Shown: piece after piece, positions 1 through 5,457 of the stretch
How the letters are laid out: every line of letters starts with the position of its first letter
How positions within the stretch are numbered: position 1 is the stretch's first letter
Assembly: GCA_030590605.1 (NCBI GenBank)
Contig: JAUUYB010000011.1
Span: 1 to 16,766, forward strand
Reading direction: 5' to 3'
Origin: Candidatus Woesearchaeota archaeon
Lineage (GTDB): Archaea > Nanobdellota > Nanobdellia > Woesearchaeales > JAUUYB01
DNA: 16,766 bases
Translations under genes and position numbers: made by a program
The notes under the pieces: model-generated
Seen by the model: only the letters and a program-made list of their open reading frames with translations
Told to the model about the DNA's origin: nothing
The model's database searches: none

Positions 1-701
1 CCACCTATATTCTTATTCAAGAAGCTGAAAATATCACTTGCTACATCTCCAGGAAAGGCTGCATAGATGATGTAATACTTCTCATTTATGTCAATATTAT
101 CAAAATATTCGGGCGCACCTACAATCTGTTTCTCATACCAGAATGGTCCGATCTGGACGTCAATCTCTTCAGGACGGGATATCATATCACCATAAGTATT
201 CGTAGAGTCATAAGAGGTCTTTAGAAAATCAGTAAACCCTGGAATTATGGGGGTAGATGCGTACTTTTCCTGTATATTGTCCTCGAACTCTATCGATGTA
301 CAGATGAGACAGGCGAAACCTGAACCCTCCCCTCCACCTCCTATGAGGACCTCATCAAAGGAATGGAGTTCTCCCTTACCTACCATATCCCAGCAGGTCA
401 TCATCCTTCCGAAGAATTCCTTCTTGACCAATTCATGATCAAGCGTGCCCCCTTTTGTTACATCCTCTTCCTTTATGACGTACTCTTTCCTCGGGCAATC
501 AAGATTGATCACTGTCTGTCCTGCCCACTTAGATTTAGCTGCTGCATAGATGCTCCATTTGCACTTATTGTAGTCTCCAGCACCCTGCGCGCCCCAGATG
601 AAACGCTGGACAACAAATCCTAAGATGATGAATACAGAGAGAAGCAGTATCATCTTCGCGATGGTCTCGAGGGGGAGTGTCACTCCTTTCTTTCCTTTCA
701 T
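1..701 (-). CDS. Pilin-like secreted/membrane protein, partial (3' end beyond window)
   Basis: An open frame of 233 codons runs from ATG at 701 off the left edge without a stop. The N-terminus (MKGKKGVTLPLETIAKMIL, then a hydrophobic run to about residue 32) looks like a class III / type IV prepilin signal: positive charges, a glycine cleavage point, then a hydrophobic helix. The rest is a predicted extracellular domain with five cysteines, including a CLIC motif near residue 132. The start is supported by an ATGA overlap with the 34-aa gene upstream (698..802), implying translational coupling. I do not recognise the family by name. The signal type and the location beside other cysteine-rich pilin-like proteins suggest a cell-surface protein, perhaps a minor pilin. 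The assignment as a real gene is firm; the function is inferred. Confidence 0.75.
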   Translation of the reverse strand, partial: MKGKKGVTLPLETIAKMILLLSVFIILGFVVQRFIWGAQGAGDYNKCKWSIYAAAKSKWAGQTVINLDCPRKEYVIKEEDVTKGGTLDHELVKKEFFGRMMTCWDMVGKGELHSFDEVLIGGGGEGSGFACLICTSIEFEDNIQEKYASTPIIPGFTDFLKTSYDSTNTYGDMISRPEEIDVQIGPFWYEKQIVGAPEYFDNIDINEKYYIIYAAFPGDVASDIFSFLNKNIG

Positions 702-802
702 GGTAACAGTGTGATCAGGATCTTCGTGATAATCGCACCAACGATGAAAATAAGGGCAAGCACCACCAGTATCTTCATCCATTGATCGTTTACGAAGTCC
801 AT
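698..802 (-). CDS. 34-aa single-helix membrane microprotein
   Basis: A short frame from ATG at 802 encodes a 34-residue protein (MDFVNDQWMKILVVLALIFI, continuing to ITKILITLLP). It is almost entirely one transmembrane helix behind a short N-terminal tail. Its TGA overlaps the ATG of the downstream gene (ATGA at 698-701). A clean TATA box (TTTTATATATCC, 822-833) is centred 25-26 bases before the ATG, which fits a leaderless mRNA starting at this codon. Promoter, start and overlap together make a real gene likely despite its size. The function is unknown; it may be a small partner or assembly factor for the pilin-like protein it is coupled to. Confidence 0.6.
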   Translation of the reverse strand: MDFVNDQWMKILVVLALIFIVGAIITKILITLLP

Positions 803-821
803 GCACTCCAATCCGGGAAAT

Positions 822-833
822 GGATATATAAAA
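822..833 (-). promoter_or_regulatory. TATA box for the 34-aa gene and the partial pilin-like gene
   Basis: On the minus strand this reads TTTTATATATCC, centred 25-26 bases before the ATG at 802, the normal archaeal TATA-to-start distance for a leaderless transcript. Confidence 0.6.
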
Positions 834-850
834 GTATCGGGTCAGAATCA

Positions 851-1105
851 TCAGTCCTGATTGTCATATGGGTCATCATAAAGGTCGCTACAGCAAAAAG
901 GCCTCATGAAAGTGCAGGAAGAGGAATCTACCTGCTCCTCGTTTTCCTCACATAGTCTCTCACAAGTGCCAAGGCAAGGAGGTGTCTGCTTTTCACTCAT
1001 CTCAATATTGCCCATGCCTATCAAGAACATTATCAGGAGTATCACTAAAGAAAGAATCAGGATCGCTATTATCCAGAGGAAAATCCCTTCAGCTTTCTTT
1101 GACAT
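851..1105 (-). CDS. Small six-cysteine membrane-anchored protein, diverged
   Basis: This 84-aa protein begins MSKKAEGIFLW, a prepilin-like KKAEG signal, followed by a hydrophobic helix to about residue 32. The C-terminal domain is acidic with six cysteines: CLGTC, a third four residues later, then SC and FCC. The neighbouring paralogues also have six cysteines but are arranged CxxxC, C, CCC, so this one is related in plan but diverged. The start is supported by a TATA box (TTAAATAC, 1127-1134) 25-26 bases upstream. It is probably a disulfide-rich ectodomain outside the membrane. The function is unknown. Confidence 0.75.
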   Translation of the reverse strand: MSKKAEGIFLWIIAILILSLVILLIMFLIGMGNIEMSEKQTPPCLGTCERLCEENEEQVDSSSCTFMRPFCCSDLYDDPYDNQD

Positions 1106-1126
1106 GGTAATAAAATTTGAGAAAAT

Positions 1127-1134
1127 GTATTTAA
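1127..1134 (-). promoter_or_regulatory. TATA box for the 84-aa six-cysteine gene
   Basis: TTAAATAC on the minus strand, centred 25-26 bases before the ATG at 1105, consistent with a leaderless mRNA. Confidence 0.55.
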
Positions 1135-1140
1135 GGGTTA

Positions 1141-1431
1141 TTATTCAGCCCTTTTACAGCAACATTGGTTTTCTGTTCCGTCTGGACCATCTATTGTAGG
1201 GACATATTTGGTCTCTGGAACACTTGGTATCTTACAATTGGATTCCGATGTGGAATATGCATTTTCATAGCCGATACTATTGCAGAACGTAAGACACTTT
1301 GAAGATTCCTGGACTCCTGTCGAGAAGATGTTCATCCTTCCTGTGAAAGAGAGCACTAAGACAACTAAGACCAAGAGTGCAAGCGCTGCTACGACGATAG
1401 TTGTCATCGATAGGCCCTGTGCTTTTTTCAT
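1141..1431 (-). CDS. Pilin-like six-cysteine small protein (KKAQGLS paralogue 3)
   Basis: A 96-aa protein, third gene of a three-gene operon. It begins MKKAQGLSMTTIVVAALALL, a prepilin-type signal with a probable cleavage after the glycine. A long aliphatic helix ends in FTGR. The ectodomain has cysteines as KCLTFC, NC and a terminal CCC. The frame is open further upstream, but the ATG at 1431 is the likely start because it overlaps the stop of the preceding gene as ATGA and aligns with the paralogues. The signal region is also similar at the DNA level to the upstream gene, pointing to tandem duplication. Probably a membrane-anchored or assembled surface protein; the exact role is unknown. 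Confidence 0.8.
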   Translation of the reverse strand: MKKAQGLSMTTIVVAALALLVLVVLVLSFTGRMNIFSTGVQESSKCLTFCNSIGYENAYSTSESNCKIPSVPETKYVPTIDGPDGTENQCCCKRAE

Positions 1432-1733
1432 GGTTTTGGTATACAGCAACAAATATGGTCTTTATCCTTGCCACTGATAGCAGGAATGATACTTCCCTCA
1501 TGCCCATTTTCTGCCTTAGAGTTTGTACATGTAGTTTCCGACCCTACAGCTATATCAGTCTTAGCGTCTGTCCCTAAGCTTGTGCAAAATGTCTCGCATT
1601 TGGACGAGTCCTGTACGCCTGTCGAGAAGAGGTTCAAACGTCCTGTGAAAATCAGAACGAGAACGACCAATACGAGAAGAGCTATAGCTGCTACGACAAT
1701 AGTTGTCATCGATAATCCTTGTGCTTTCTTCAT
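1428..1733 (-). CDS. Pilin-like six-cysteine small protein (KKAQGLS paralogue 2)
   Basis: A 101-aa protein, middle gene of the operon. The start is set at ATG 1733, which overlaps the previous stop as ATGA. An in-frame TTG at 1742 would add only three residues. The N-terminus MKKAQGLSMTTIVVAAIALL is nearly identical to the downstream paralogue, followed by LIFTGRLNLF. The ectodomain carries KCETFC, a lone cysteine and CCC near the C-terminus. The signal and helix are conserved while the middle of the ectodomain differs, so the anchor appears constrained and the exposed part free to vary. Not identified with a named family. Confidence 0.8.
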   Translation of the reverse strand: MKKAQGLSMTTIVVAAIALLVLVVLVLIFTGRLNLFSTGVQDSSKCETFCTSLGTDAKTDIAVGSETTCTNSKAENGHEGSIIPAISGKDKDHICCCIPKP

Positions 1734-2044
1734 TTGCAACAACAGTAAAATGACTTATCTCCGTCCTTAATCGTTATGGCAGGAATGTACTTGCTAACCC
1801 CACATTTATCAGTACTGGTTAATTTTGCTCGATCCTCTGCCGTCCCAGTGATTTCTAAACCCCCTTCTTTAGCCATACCAAGACTCTTGCAGAAGGTCTC
1901 GCATTTGGAAGATTCTTCTACTCCTTTGGAAAATATGTTCAGCCTGCCTGTGAAAATCAGTACGAGAACGACTAATACTAGAAGTGATATAGCTGCTATG
2001 ACAATAGTCGTCATGGAAAGACCCTGCCCTTTTTTATTATGCAT
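1730..2044 (-). CDS. Pilin-like six-cysteine small protein (KKGQGLS paralogue 1)
   Basis: The first gene of a three-gene operon encodes 104 aa. It begins MHNKKGQGLSMTTIVIAAIS, a prepilin-type signal and helix ending in FTGRLNIF. The ectodomain has KCETFC, then KC, and ends YCCCK. A TATA box (TTTAAATAC, 2066-2074) lies 26 bases before the ATG, so the operon mRNA should begin at this codon. The last bases overlap the next gene as ATGA. The six cysteines suggest three disulfides if exported, but no pairing can be read from the sequence. Confidence 0.82.
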   Translation of the reverse strand: MHNKKGQGLSMTTIVIAAISLLVLVVLVLIFTGRLNIFSKGVEESSKCETFCKSLGMAKEGGLEITGTAEDRAKLTSTDKCGVSKYIPAITIKDGDKSFYCCCK

Positions 2045-2065
2045 ATCCGATACCTATGATTTAGG

Positions 2066-2074
2066 GTATTTAAA
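2066..2074 (-). promoter_or_regulatory. TATA box of the three-gene six-cysteine operon
   Basis: TTTAAATAC on the minus strand, preceded by a purine-rich GAAAAG stretch that could serve as BRE. It is centred 26 bases before the ATG at 2044. Confidence 0.6.
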
Positions 2075-2089
2075 CTTTTCTTTAAACCG

Positions 2090-2252
2090 GCTATTATGAA
2101 ATCCAATTCCTTCGGAAGCTACTATCTTCCTCGCTACCTCTTACTTTCATCGAAAAGCCTGCGTTCCCGTAGGGAGCGACCCCTCGCAACGGCTGTAATG
2201 TGTTCAGCGTTGAAGCTCGGACTGACGATAGTAGCGAGGATTTCATAATAGC
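2090..2252. repeat. 163-bp element with 15-bp perfect inverted ends
   Basis: The 15-mer GCTATTATGAAATCC at 2090-2104 recurs as its exact reverse complement at 2238-2252. Next to the right end lies GTAGCGAGGA (2231-2240), the reverse complement of TCCTCGCTAC at 2128-2137. GCTACTATC at 2118-2126 also matches the right arm, so two alternative pairings exist. The interior is GC-rich with a strong hairpin at 2162-2178 (CGTTCCC, GTA, GGGAGCG). No clear target-site duplication was seen. The right end sits two bases after the stop of the 35-aa gene, so on the mRNA it would form a 3' structure. It could be a small non-autonomous mobile element, a 3' stabilising structure or a terminator. Confidence 0.6.
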
Positions 2253-2254
2253 AT

Positions 2255-2362
2255 TTAAATCTTCCAGGGACCGTAGACCAGAATGTAGGATATTATGACC
2301 CCCATCGCTATCACCAGAAAGATATTGAAACCTATGAGTATGCGGATAAGTTTCTTCTTCAT
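2255..2362 (-). CDS. 35-aa single-helix membrane microprotein
   Basis: A 35-aa frame from ATG 2362, which overlaps the stop of the upstream six-cysteine gene as ATGA. It encodes MKKKLIRILIGFNIFLVIAM, continuing hydrophobic to a YGPWKI end. A basic start and one long helix indicate a membrane microprotein with a short C-terminal tail. It is the last gene of a three-gene operon (2879 to 2255). Its position and type mirror the 34-aa gene at 698-802, although the sequences are not obviously related. The overlap makes translation likely. The function is unknown. Confidence 0.55.
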   Translation of the reverse strand: MKKKLIRILIGFNIFLVIAMGVIISYILVYGPWKI

Positions 2363-2598
2363 GTACAGCAACACCCTTTCTCGATATCAGGGAACTCCCT
2401 CCGAAGGAAAACGCCTGAGCAGTTTGTCTTAGGCTGATCTACAAATTCAGAATAACCTACTCCCTTACATGCGGATTCACAGTTGATATTCCCTTCTACG
2501 CGTCCGCTCATGATATTAGCCTTATTATAGACAATAACAAAAGAAATAGAAAGAAGAACGATGGCTGTCACCACCGCAGCAATTGTCTTTGCACCCAT
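2359..2598 (-). CDS. Six-cysteine membrane-anchored small protein, variant signal
   Basis: A 79-aa protein (MGAKTIAAVVTAIVLLSISF start) from ATG 2598, two bases after the previous stop. A TTG at 2604 overlapping that stop is an alternative start giving MKMGAK. The helix lacks the KKAQGLSMTTIV signature of its neighbours, but the ectodomain keeps the same plan: NCESAC, GVGY, NC, then a terminal GCCCT. It is therefore a diverged member whose ectodomain was kept while the anchor changed. Second gene of the operon that starts at 2879. The function is unknown. Confidence 0.75.
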   Translation of the reverse strand: MGAKTIAAVVTAIVLLSISFVIVYNKANIMSGRVEGNINCESACKGVGYSEFVDQPKTNCSGVFLRREFPDIEKGCCCT

Positions 2599-2600
2599 CT

Positions 2601-2879
2601 TCAATTCTTTTTGCAGCAGCAAATACGTTCGCTTGACATCCTGACCTTCTTCTCTGGATCAACGCAATCAAATGTCACATCTGTACCTTTCACGACAGGA
2701 TATGCATTACCTGGATAACCTATGGAATCGCAGTATGTCTGGCAGTCTGTATTCTCATCGACACCTCGAGCAAACCCGCCGAGCCTTCCAGTAAAAATCA
2801 GAGTGAGTACGACAAGCACCAGCAGAGCAAGTGCGGCTATGACAATCGTCGTCATGGATAGTCCCTGTGCTTTTTTCAT
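2601..2879 (-). CDS. Pilin-like six-cysteine small protein (KKAQGLS paralogue 4)
   Basis: A 92-aa protein heading a second operon. It begins MKKAQGLSMTTIVIAALALL, with the helix ending LIFTGRLGGF. Cysteines are DCQTYC, then DC, then CCC near the end. The start is supported by a GAGGTG site (2885-2890) five bases before the ATG and by a TATA box at 2912-2920, whose predicted mRNA start falls at about that site. The signal and helix match the 1141-2044 paralogues almost residue for residue, while the ectodomain differs. Probably exported and disulfide-bonded; possible minor pilin or surface coat protein. Confidence 0.82.
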   Translation of the reverse strand: MKKAQGLSMTTIVIAALALLVLVVLTLIFTGRLGGFARGVDENTDCQTYCDSIGYPGNAYPVVKGTDVTFDCVDPEKKVRMSSERICCCKKN

Positions 2880-2911
2880 AATAACACCTCAGTTCTCCTC
2901 TGGAAGAAGTG

Positions 2912-2920
2912 ATATTTAAA
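2912..2920 (-). promoter_or_regulatory. TATA box of the second six-cysteine operon
   Basis: TTTAAATAT on the minus strand. The expected transcript start is near 2890, just at the GAGGTG ribosome site (2885-2890) for the ATG at 2879. Confidence 0.6.
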
Positions 2921-2960
2921 TGTTATGACTTGTAATTTGGATTTTACCTTTCTTGGCTAT

Positions 2961-3085
2961 GCACGCCTCCCCTCCCCCCACGCCTGCGGACGGGCATTTC
3001 ATGCCCTTGGCTCGCATCGGGAATGGCAGGAGGATGGCCAAAAGATTCCCAGCGAGCCTCCGCGGAAGAGGAGGGGGGCTAGCTC
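2961..3085. other. GC-rich structured intergenic patch
   Basis: This patch lies between the end of the Lrp-like gene and the promoter of the pilin-like operon and is much more GC-rich than its surroundings. It holds a hairpin GGGCAT-TTC-ATGCCC (2992-3006) and a larger nested stem: GGCTCGC (3009-3015) pairs with GCGAGCC (3052-3058), and inside it GGGAAT (3019-3024) pairs with ATTCCC (3045-3050). Pyrimidine-rich and purine-rich runs at the ends (about 2966-2979 and 3067-3079) are imperfectly complementary. It could be the structured 3' end of the Lrp mRNA, a non-coding RNA or a repeat-family copy. Confidence 0.5.
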
Positions 3086-3106
3086 GATGGTTGAATCATG
3101 ATGCAT

Positions 3107-3565
3107 TCACATCCCGACAGGGATGATCTGCGGGTCAGCGAGGAATGTCTCTCTCTTGATGTCATCGATGATGTAGTAGACCTCTTTTCTCTCGAGACCG
3201 AACCTGTCGTCCACATTATCTATGAAATCCTCAAGCTCTTTCATGTTCGAGAAGATGCATTCAACCATATAATCATACCCATTGTTTATCTTGTACATCG
3301 AATTTATGTTCTCATGCTTCAAGAGATATGCAGTGAGATCCGCCTTTGACTCCTTCTTTGTCTTGACCATGATCTTGGCCCGGGCATTGAATCCGAGCTT
3401 CCCGAAATCAATGAGAGATGTATGCTTTAGGATAAGCTTACCCTCGCTGCTCTTGATCTTCTCGTAGATCGTCGATATCGGGATCTTAGTCCGTTTGCTA
3501 ATATTCGTCAAAGTCTCCCTTGCATTCCTCCTCAACTCGTTGATGATCAATACGTTCTTATCCAT
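3107..3565 (-). CDS. Lrp/AsnC-family transcription regulator
   Basis: A 152-aa protein with the typical Lrp/AsnC layout. The N-terminal helix-turn-helix (about residues 5-50) includes LRRNARETLTNISKRTKIP followed by a recognition helix starting STIYEKIK. The C-terminal RAM-like domain (about 62-142) includes NGYDYMVECIF. The family binds DNA as dimers or higher oligomers and often senses amino acids, but the effector here cannot be read. The start is set by an AAGAGGTG site (3571-3578) five bases before the ATG. A TATA-like run at about 3617-3630 would give a leader of roughly 30 bases. It is divergent from the AbrB-PhoU gene and lies upstream of the pilin-like operon, so it might regulate either; this is inference. 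Confidence 0.85.
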   Translation of the reverse strand: MDKNVLIINELRRNARETLTNISKRTKIPISTIYEKIKSSEGKLILKHTSLIDFGKLGFNARAKIMVKTKKESKADLTAYLLKHENINSMYKINNGYDYMVECIFSNMKELEDFIDNVDDRFGLERKEVYYIIDDIKRETFLADPQIIPVGM

Positions 3566-3616
3566 TTTTTCACCTCTTGGAATTCTTTCAATTTATTAGA
3601 AAATAGTTCGGTCAAA

Positions 3617-3687
3617 ATATATATAATTATTTCTTATATTATATATATCTATATATATACTATATATTTCCGAATAATTTATATATG
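3617..3687. promoter_or_regulatory. Divergent AT-rich promoter region between Lrp-like and AbrB-PhoU genes
   Basis: A nearly pure A/T stretch. On the plus strand TTTATATATG (3678-3687) is centred about 26 bases before the ATG at 3708, implying a leaderless phoU-like mRNA. It is preceded directly by CCGAATAA (3670-3677). On the minus strand AATTATATATATTTTG (about 3617-3630) serves the Lrp-like gene. The octamer CCGAATAA also occurs in the palindrome upstream of the winged-helix gene at 13799. Confidence 0.55.
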
Positions 3688-3707
3688 TTTTAGTATATCA
3701 TACCATC

Positions 3708-4589
3708 ATGATAAGGAAAGTGATCAGACTCGCACAGAAAACCCATGTGGTCAGCCTGCCTGCACGATGGGTAAAACGATTCAGCATATCGAAAGGAGAC
3801 GAGTTGGAACTGCAGGAAAAAGGAAACACCATAACAATCTCTCCAAAGACCGACCAGAACAGCTCTGTCACCATAGTCAGGATCGGACCCAGCTTCCTTC
3901 GCAGGATGGTAGACACACCATATAGGATGGGATACCATGAAATCAAGTTCGAGTACGAAGACCCTTCGATATACAGCAAGATCGAGAATGAGGTCAATAA
4001 CCTCATGGGATTCGAGATCGTCTCGCAAGGAAAAGGGCACTGCATAGCAAAGAACCTAGCCCAAGGCATAGAATCCGAATTCGATACTTCCTTAAATCGA
4101 CTTTTCCTCGTCACAATCGGATTCCTCGAAGACATCAAAGACTCAAAACAGGATAGATTCTCTGAAATCGCTGTCGCTGAACAGACAACCAACCGGCTCG
4201 CCCATTTCTGCAAACGTATGCTCAACCTTGGGATGACCCCTGACCTCATGAGGAGCAGATCAGTCTACAGGATAGTCTCATTGCTAGAAGAGATGGGTGA
4301 TAACGGAAAGAAGATATGCCTCCATTCCGGCAAGTTCACACAAAAAGAGATCAAGTTGCTTGGAAACACGATTGCACAACTCAGGCTTGCATATCTACTC
4401 TTCAACCGCTATGACGAAAAAGTCCTTGCCAGATACGGAAAATCAGAGAAAGAAAACGAAAAAGAAACAATCAAACTCCTCAAAGAGACCCCCTCCCTCA
4501 CTTTATCAGCAATCAACACAATCATCGAACAGACTAAACATCTGACAGAAGAAATCTACCCTCAATCGAACTCATCTGAAGTCGTATAA
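3708..4589 (+). CDS. AbrB-PhoU phosphate-type regulator
   Basis: A 293-aa protein. Residues 1-48 form a SpoVT/AbrB swapped-hairpin DNA-binding domain (VIRLAQKTHVVSLPARWVKR, then KGDELELQEKGNTITI). The remainder is helical and resembles a PhoU domain (about 105-285). This fusion is common in archaea and annotated as a phosphate uptake regulator. No Pst transporter genes are in view, so the target is uncertain. The start is supported by a TATA box 26 bases upstream (leaderless). Its 3' end overlaps the convergent gene ending at 4562 by 28 bases. Confidence 0.8.
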   Translation: MIRKVIRLAQKTHVVSLPARWVKRFSISKGDELELQEKGNTITISPKTDQNSSVTIVRIGPSFLRRMVDTPYRMGYHEIKFEYEDPSIYSKIENEVNNLMGFEIVSQGKGHCIAKNLAQGIESEFDTSLNRLFLVTIGFLEDIKDSKQDRFSEIAVAEQTTNRLAHFCKRMLNLGMTPDLMRSRSVYRIVSLLEEMGDNGKKICLHSGKFTQKEIKLLGNTIAQLRLAYLLFNRYDEKVLARYGKSEKENEKETIKLLKETPSLTLSAINTIIEQTKHLTEEIYPQSNSSEVV

Positions 4590-5164
4590 CTCTCTCCTTC
4601 AGGCTCAGAAGAATAAGTCACCATCTTGAAATACGTCTTGATATGCTCTTCATACCGATATACCTCATTAATCAGATCCTTCTTATGCTTCAGGAAAGTA
4701 TGCCACCAGATCCGCTTCCAGAAAAGCTCATGGACACCCTTCAGTAACCAACTCTTGCTCCACTCTCCCTTCCTATCTACAACAATCCTACCGAAAATCT
4801 TCACCTCAGGCTCTCCCCAAACAGCCTTGTACTTGACCCCTTTCTTCATTATCTCAACACGCTTCATATTGTAGATATTGACATCGACATCCACTTCCCA
4901 AGCGAAATACTCATTCTTTACCTTTACGAAACGCCACCAGAAATGAATCTCCTCACCCCTAGTCTGATCCCACTGATGACTATACCAGATCTCAGGGAAA
5001 TCCTGATCCTTGTTCGATGCCGTGAACTCGTGGTCAACCATGTAGTCATGGAGCATACGATAAAAATCCTTAAGATGGAAATAGTCCTTGTGCTTGACTC
5101 TTGTTTCCGGATAGAATACCTCCTTGTACTTGCGATCCTTGAACTTATTACAAATCTTGACCAT
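4562..5164 (-). CDS. Conserved-looking hypothetical protein, aromatic-rich
   Basis: I do not recognise this protein. From ATG 5164 it is 200 aa, soluble, rich in Trp, Tyr, Phe, Lys and Glu, with no clear membrane helix and no obvious catalytic motif. Notable segments are an N-terminal KFKDRKYKEVFYPETRVKHK, a middle GEEIHFWWRFVKVKNEYF and an acidic tail ESYTTSDEFD. The frame stays open up to 5299, but that extension runs through the GC-rich hairpin patch, so the ATG at 5164 is preferred. A weak TATA (TTAATAAG, 5187-5194) is centred 26 bases upstream, with a better-looking AATAAATACCC further up. The gene is convergent with the AbrB-PhoU gene. Confidence 0.7.
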   Translation of the reverse strand: MVKICNKFKDRKYKEVFYPETRVKHKDYFHLKDFYRMLHDYMVDHEFTASNKDQDFPEIWYSHQWDQTRGEEIHFWWRFVKVKNEYFAWEVDVDVNIYNMKRVEIMKKGVKYKAVWGEPEVKIFGRIVVDRKGEWSKSWLLKGVHELFWKRIWWHTFLKHKKDLINEVYRYEEHIKTYFKMVTYSSEPEGESYTTSDEFD

Positions 5165-5244
5165 GTACCTTATCTTATGGTTAGGTCTTATTAAGTTTTC
5201 GGGTATAGGTTTATTTTTGAGGGTATTTATTTTCCATTTGTTGT

Positions 5245-5375
5245 CTGACGCTCCAGCACAGCCACCACCGATGGCAGCAGACAGCCAATTGCTTCGCAAT
5301 TGTCCTACGGGACACCCCGGATGGGGCTTCCCCCGTCCCGACCTGCGCCAGTGATGGCCGTGCTTACGCTTTGAT
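5245..5375. other. GC-rich hairpin-rich intergenic patch
   Basis: Between two divergent genes. It contains CAATTGC-TTC-GCAATTG (5286-5302) and the pair CGGGAC (5308-5313) / GTCCCG (5335-5340), with short C/G runs inside that can also pair. On the minus strand it carries TCCCGTAGG (5304-5312), then exactly 17 bases, then GGCTGT (5281-5286). The same arrangement is found on the plus strand at 2165-2196. The 5164-5457 gap otherwise holds only promoters. Candidate non-coding RNA or repeat family. Confidence 0.45.
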
Positions 5376-5412
5376 TACCTGACTCTCTCCCTCTAAAAAT
5401 ACAGCGAAAAAC

Positions 5413-5420
5413 TTAAATAT
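5413..5420 (+). promoter_or_regulatory. TATA box and ribosome site for the YchF-type gene
   Basis: TTAAATAT here predicts transcription from about 5442. GGGGGA (5445-5450) lies seven bases before the ATG at 5458. Confidence 0.6.
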
Positions 5421-5457
5421 CCGGCTGTGCCTTTTAGTTTCACTGGGGGATATCATC

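Noticed and set aside
2150..2230. Possible tRNA in the GC-rich core
   Set aside because: No cloverleaf, T-loop GTTCRA motif in the right place, or CCA-proximal acceptor stem could be fitted.
3698..4249. Minus-strand frame of 183 codons
   Set aside because: Antisense to the AbrB-PhoU gene, which has a good promoter and clear domains.
5165..5299. N-terminal extension of the unrecognised 200-aa protein
   Set aside because: The extra codons run through the GC-rich hairpin patch and the upstream promoter region, and composition changes sharply at the ATG at 5164.
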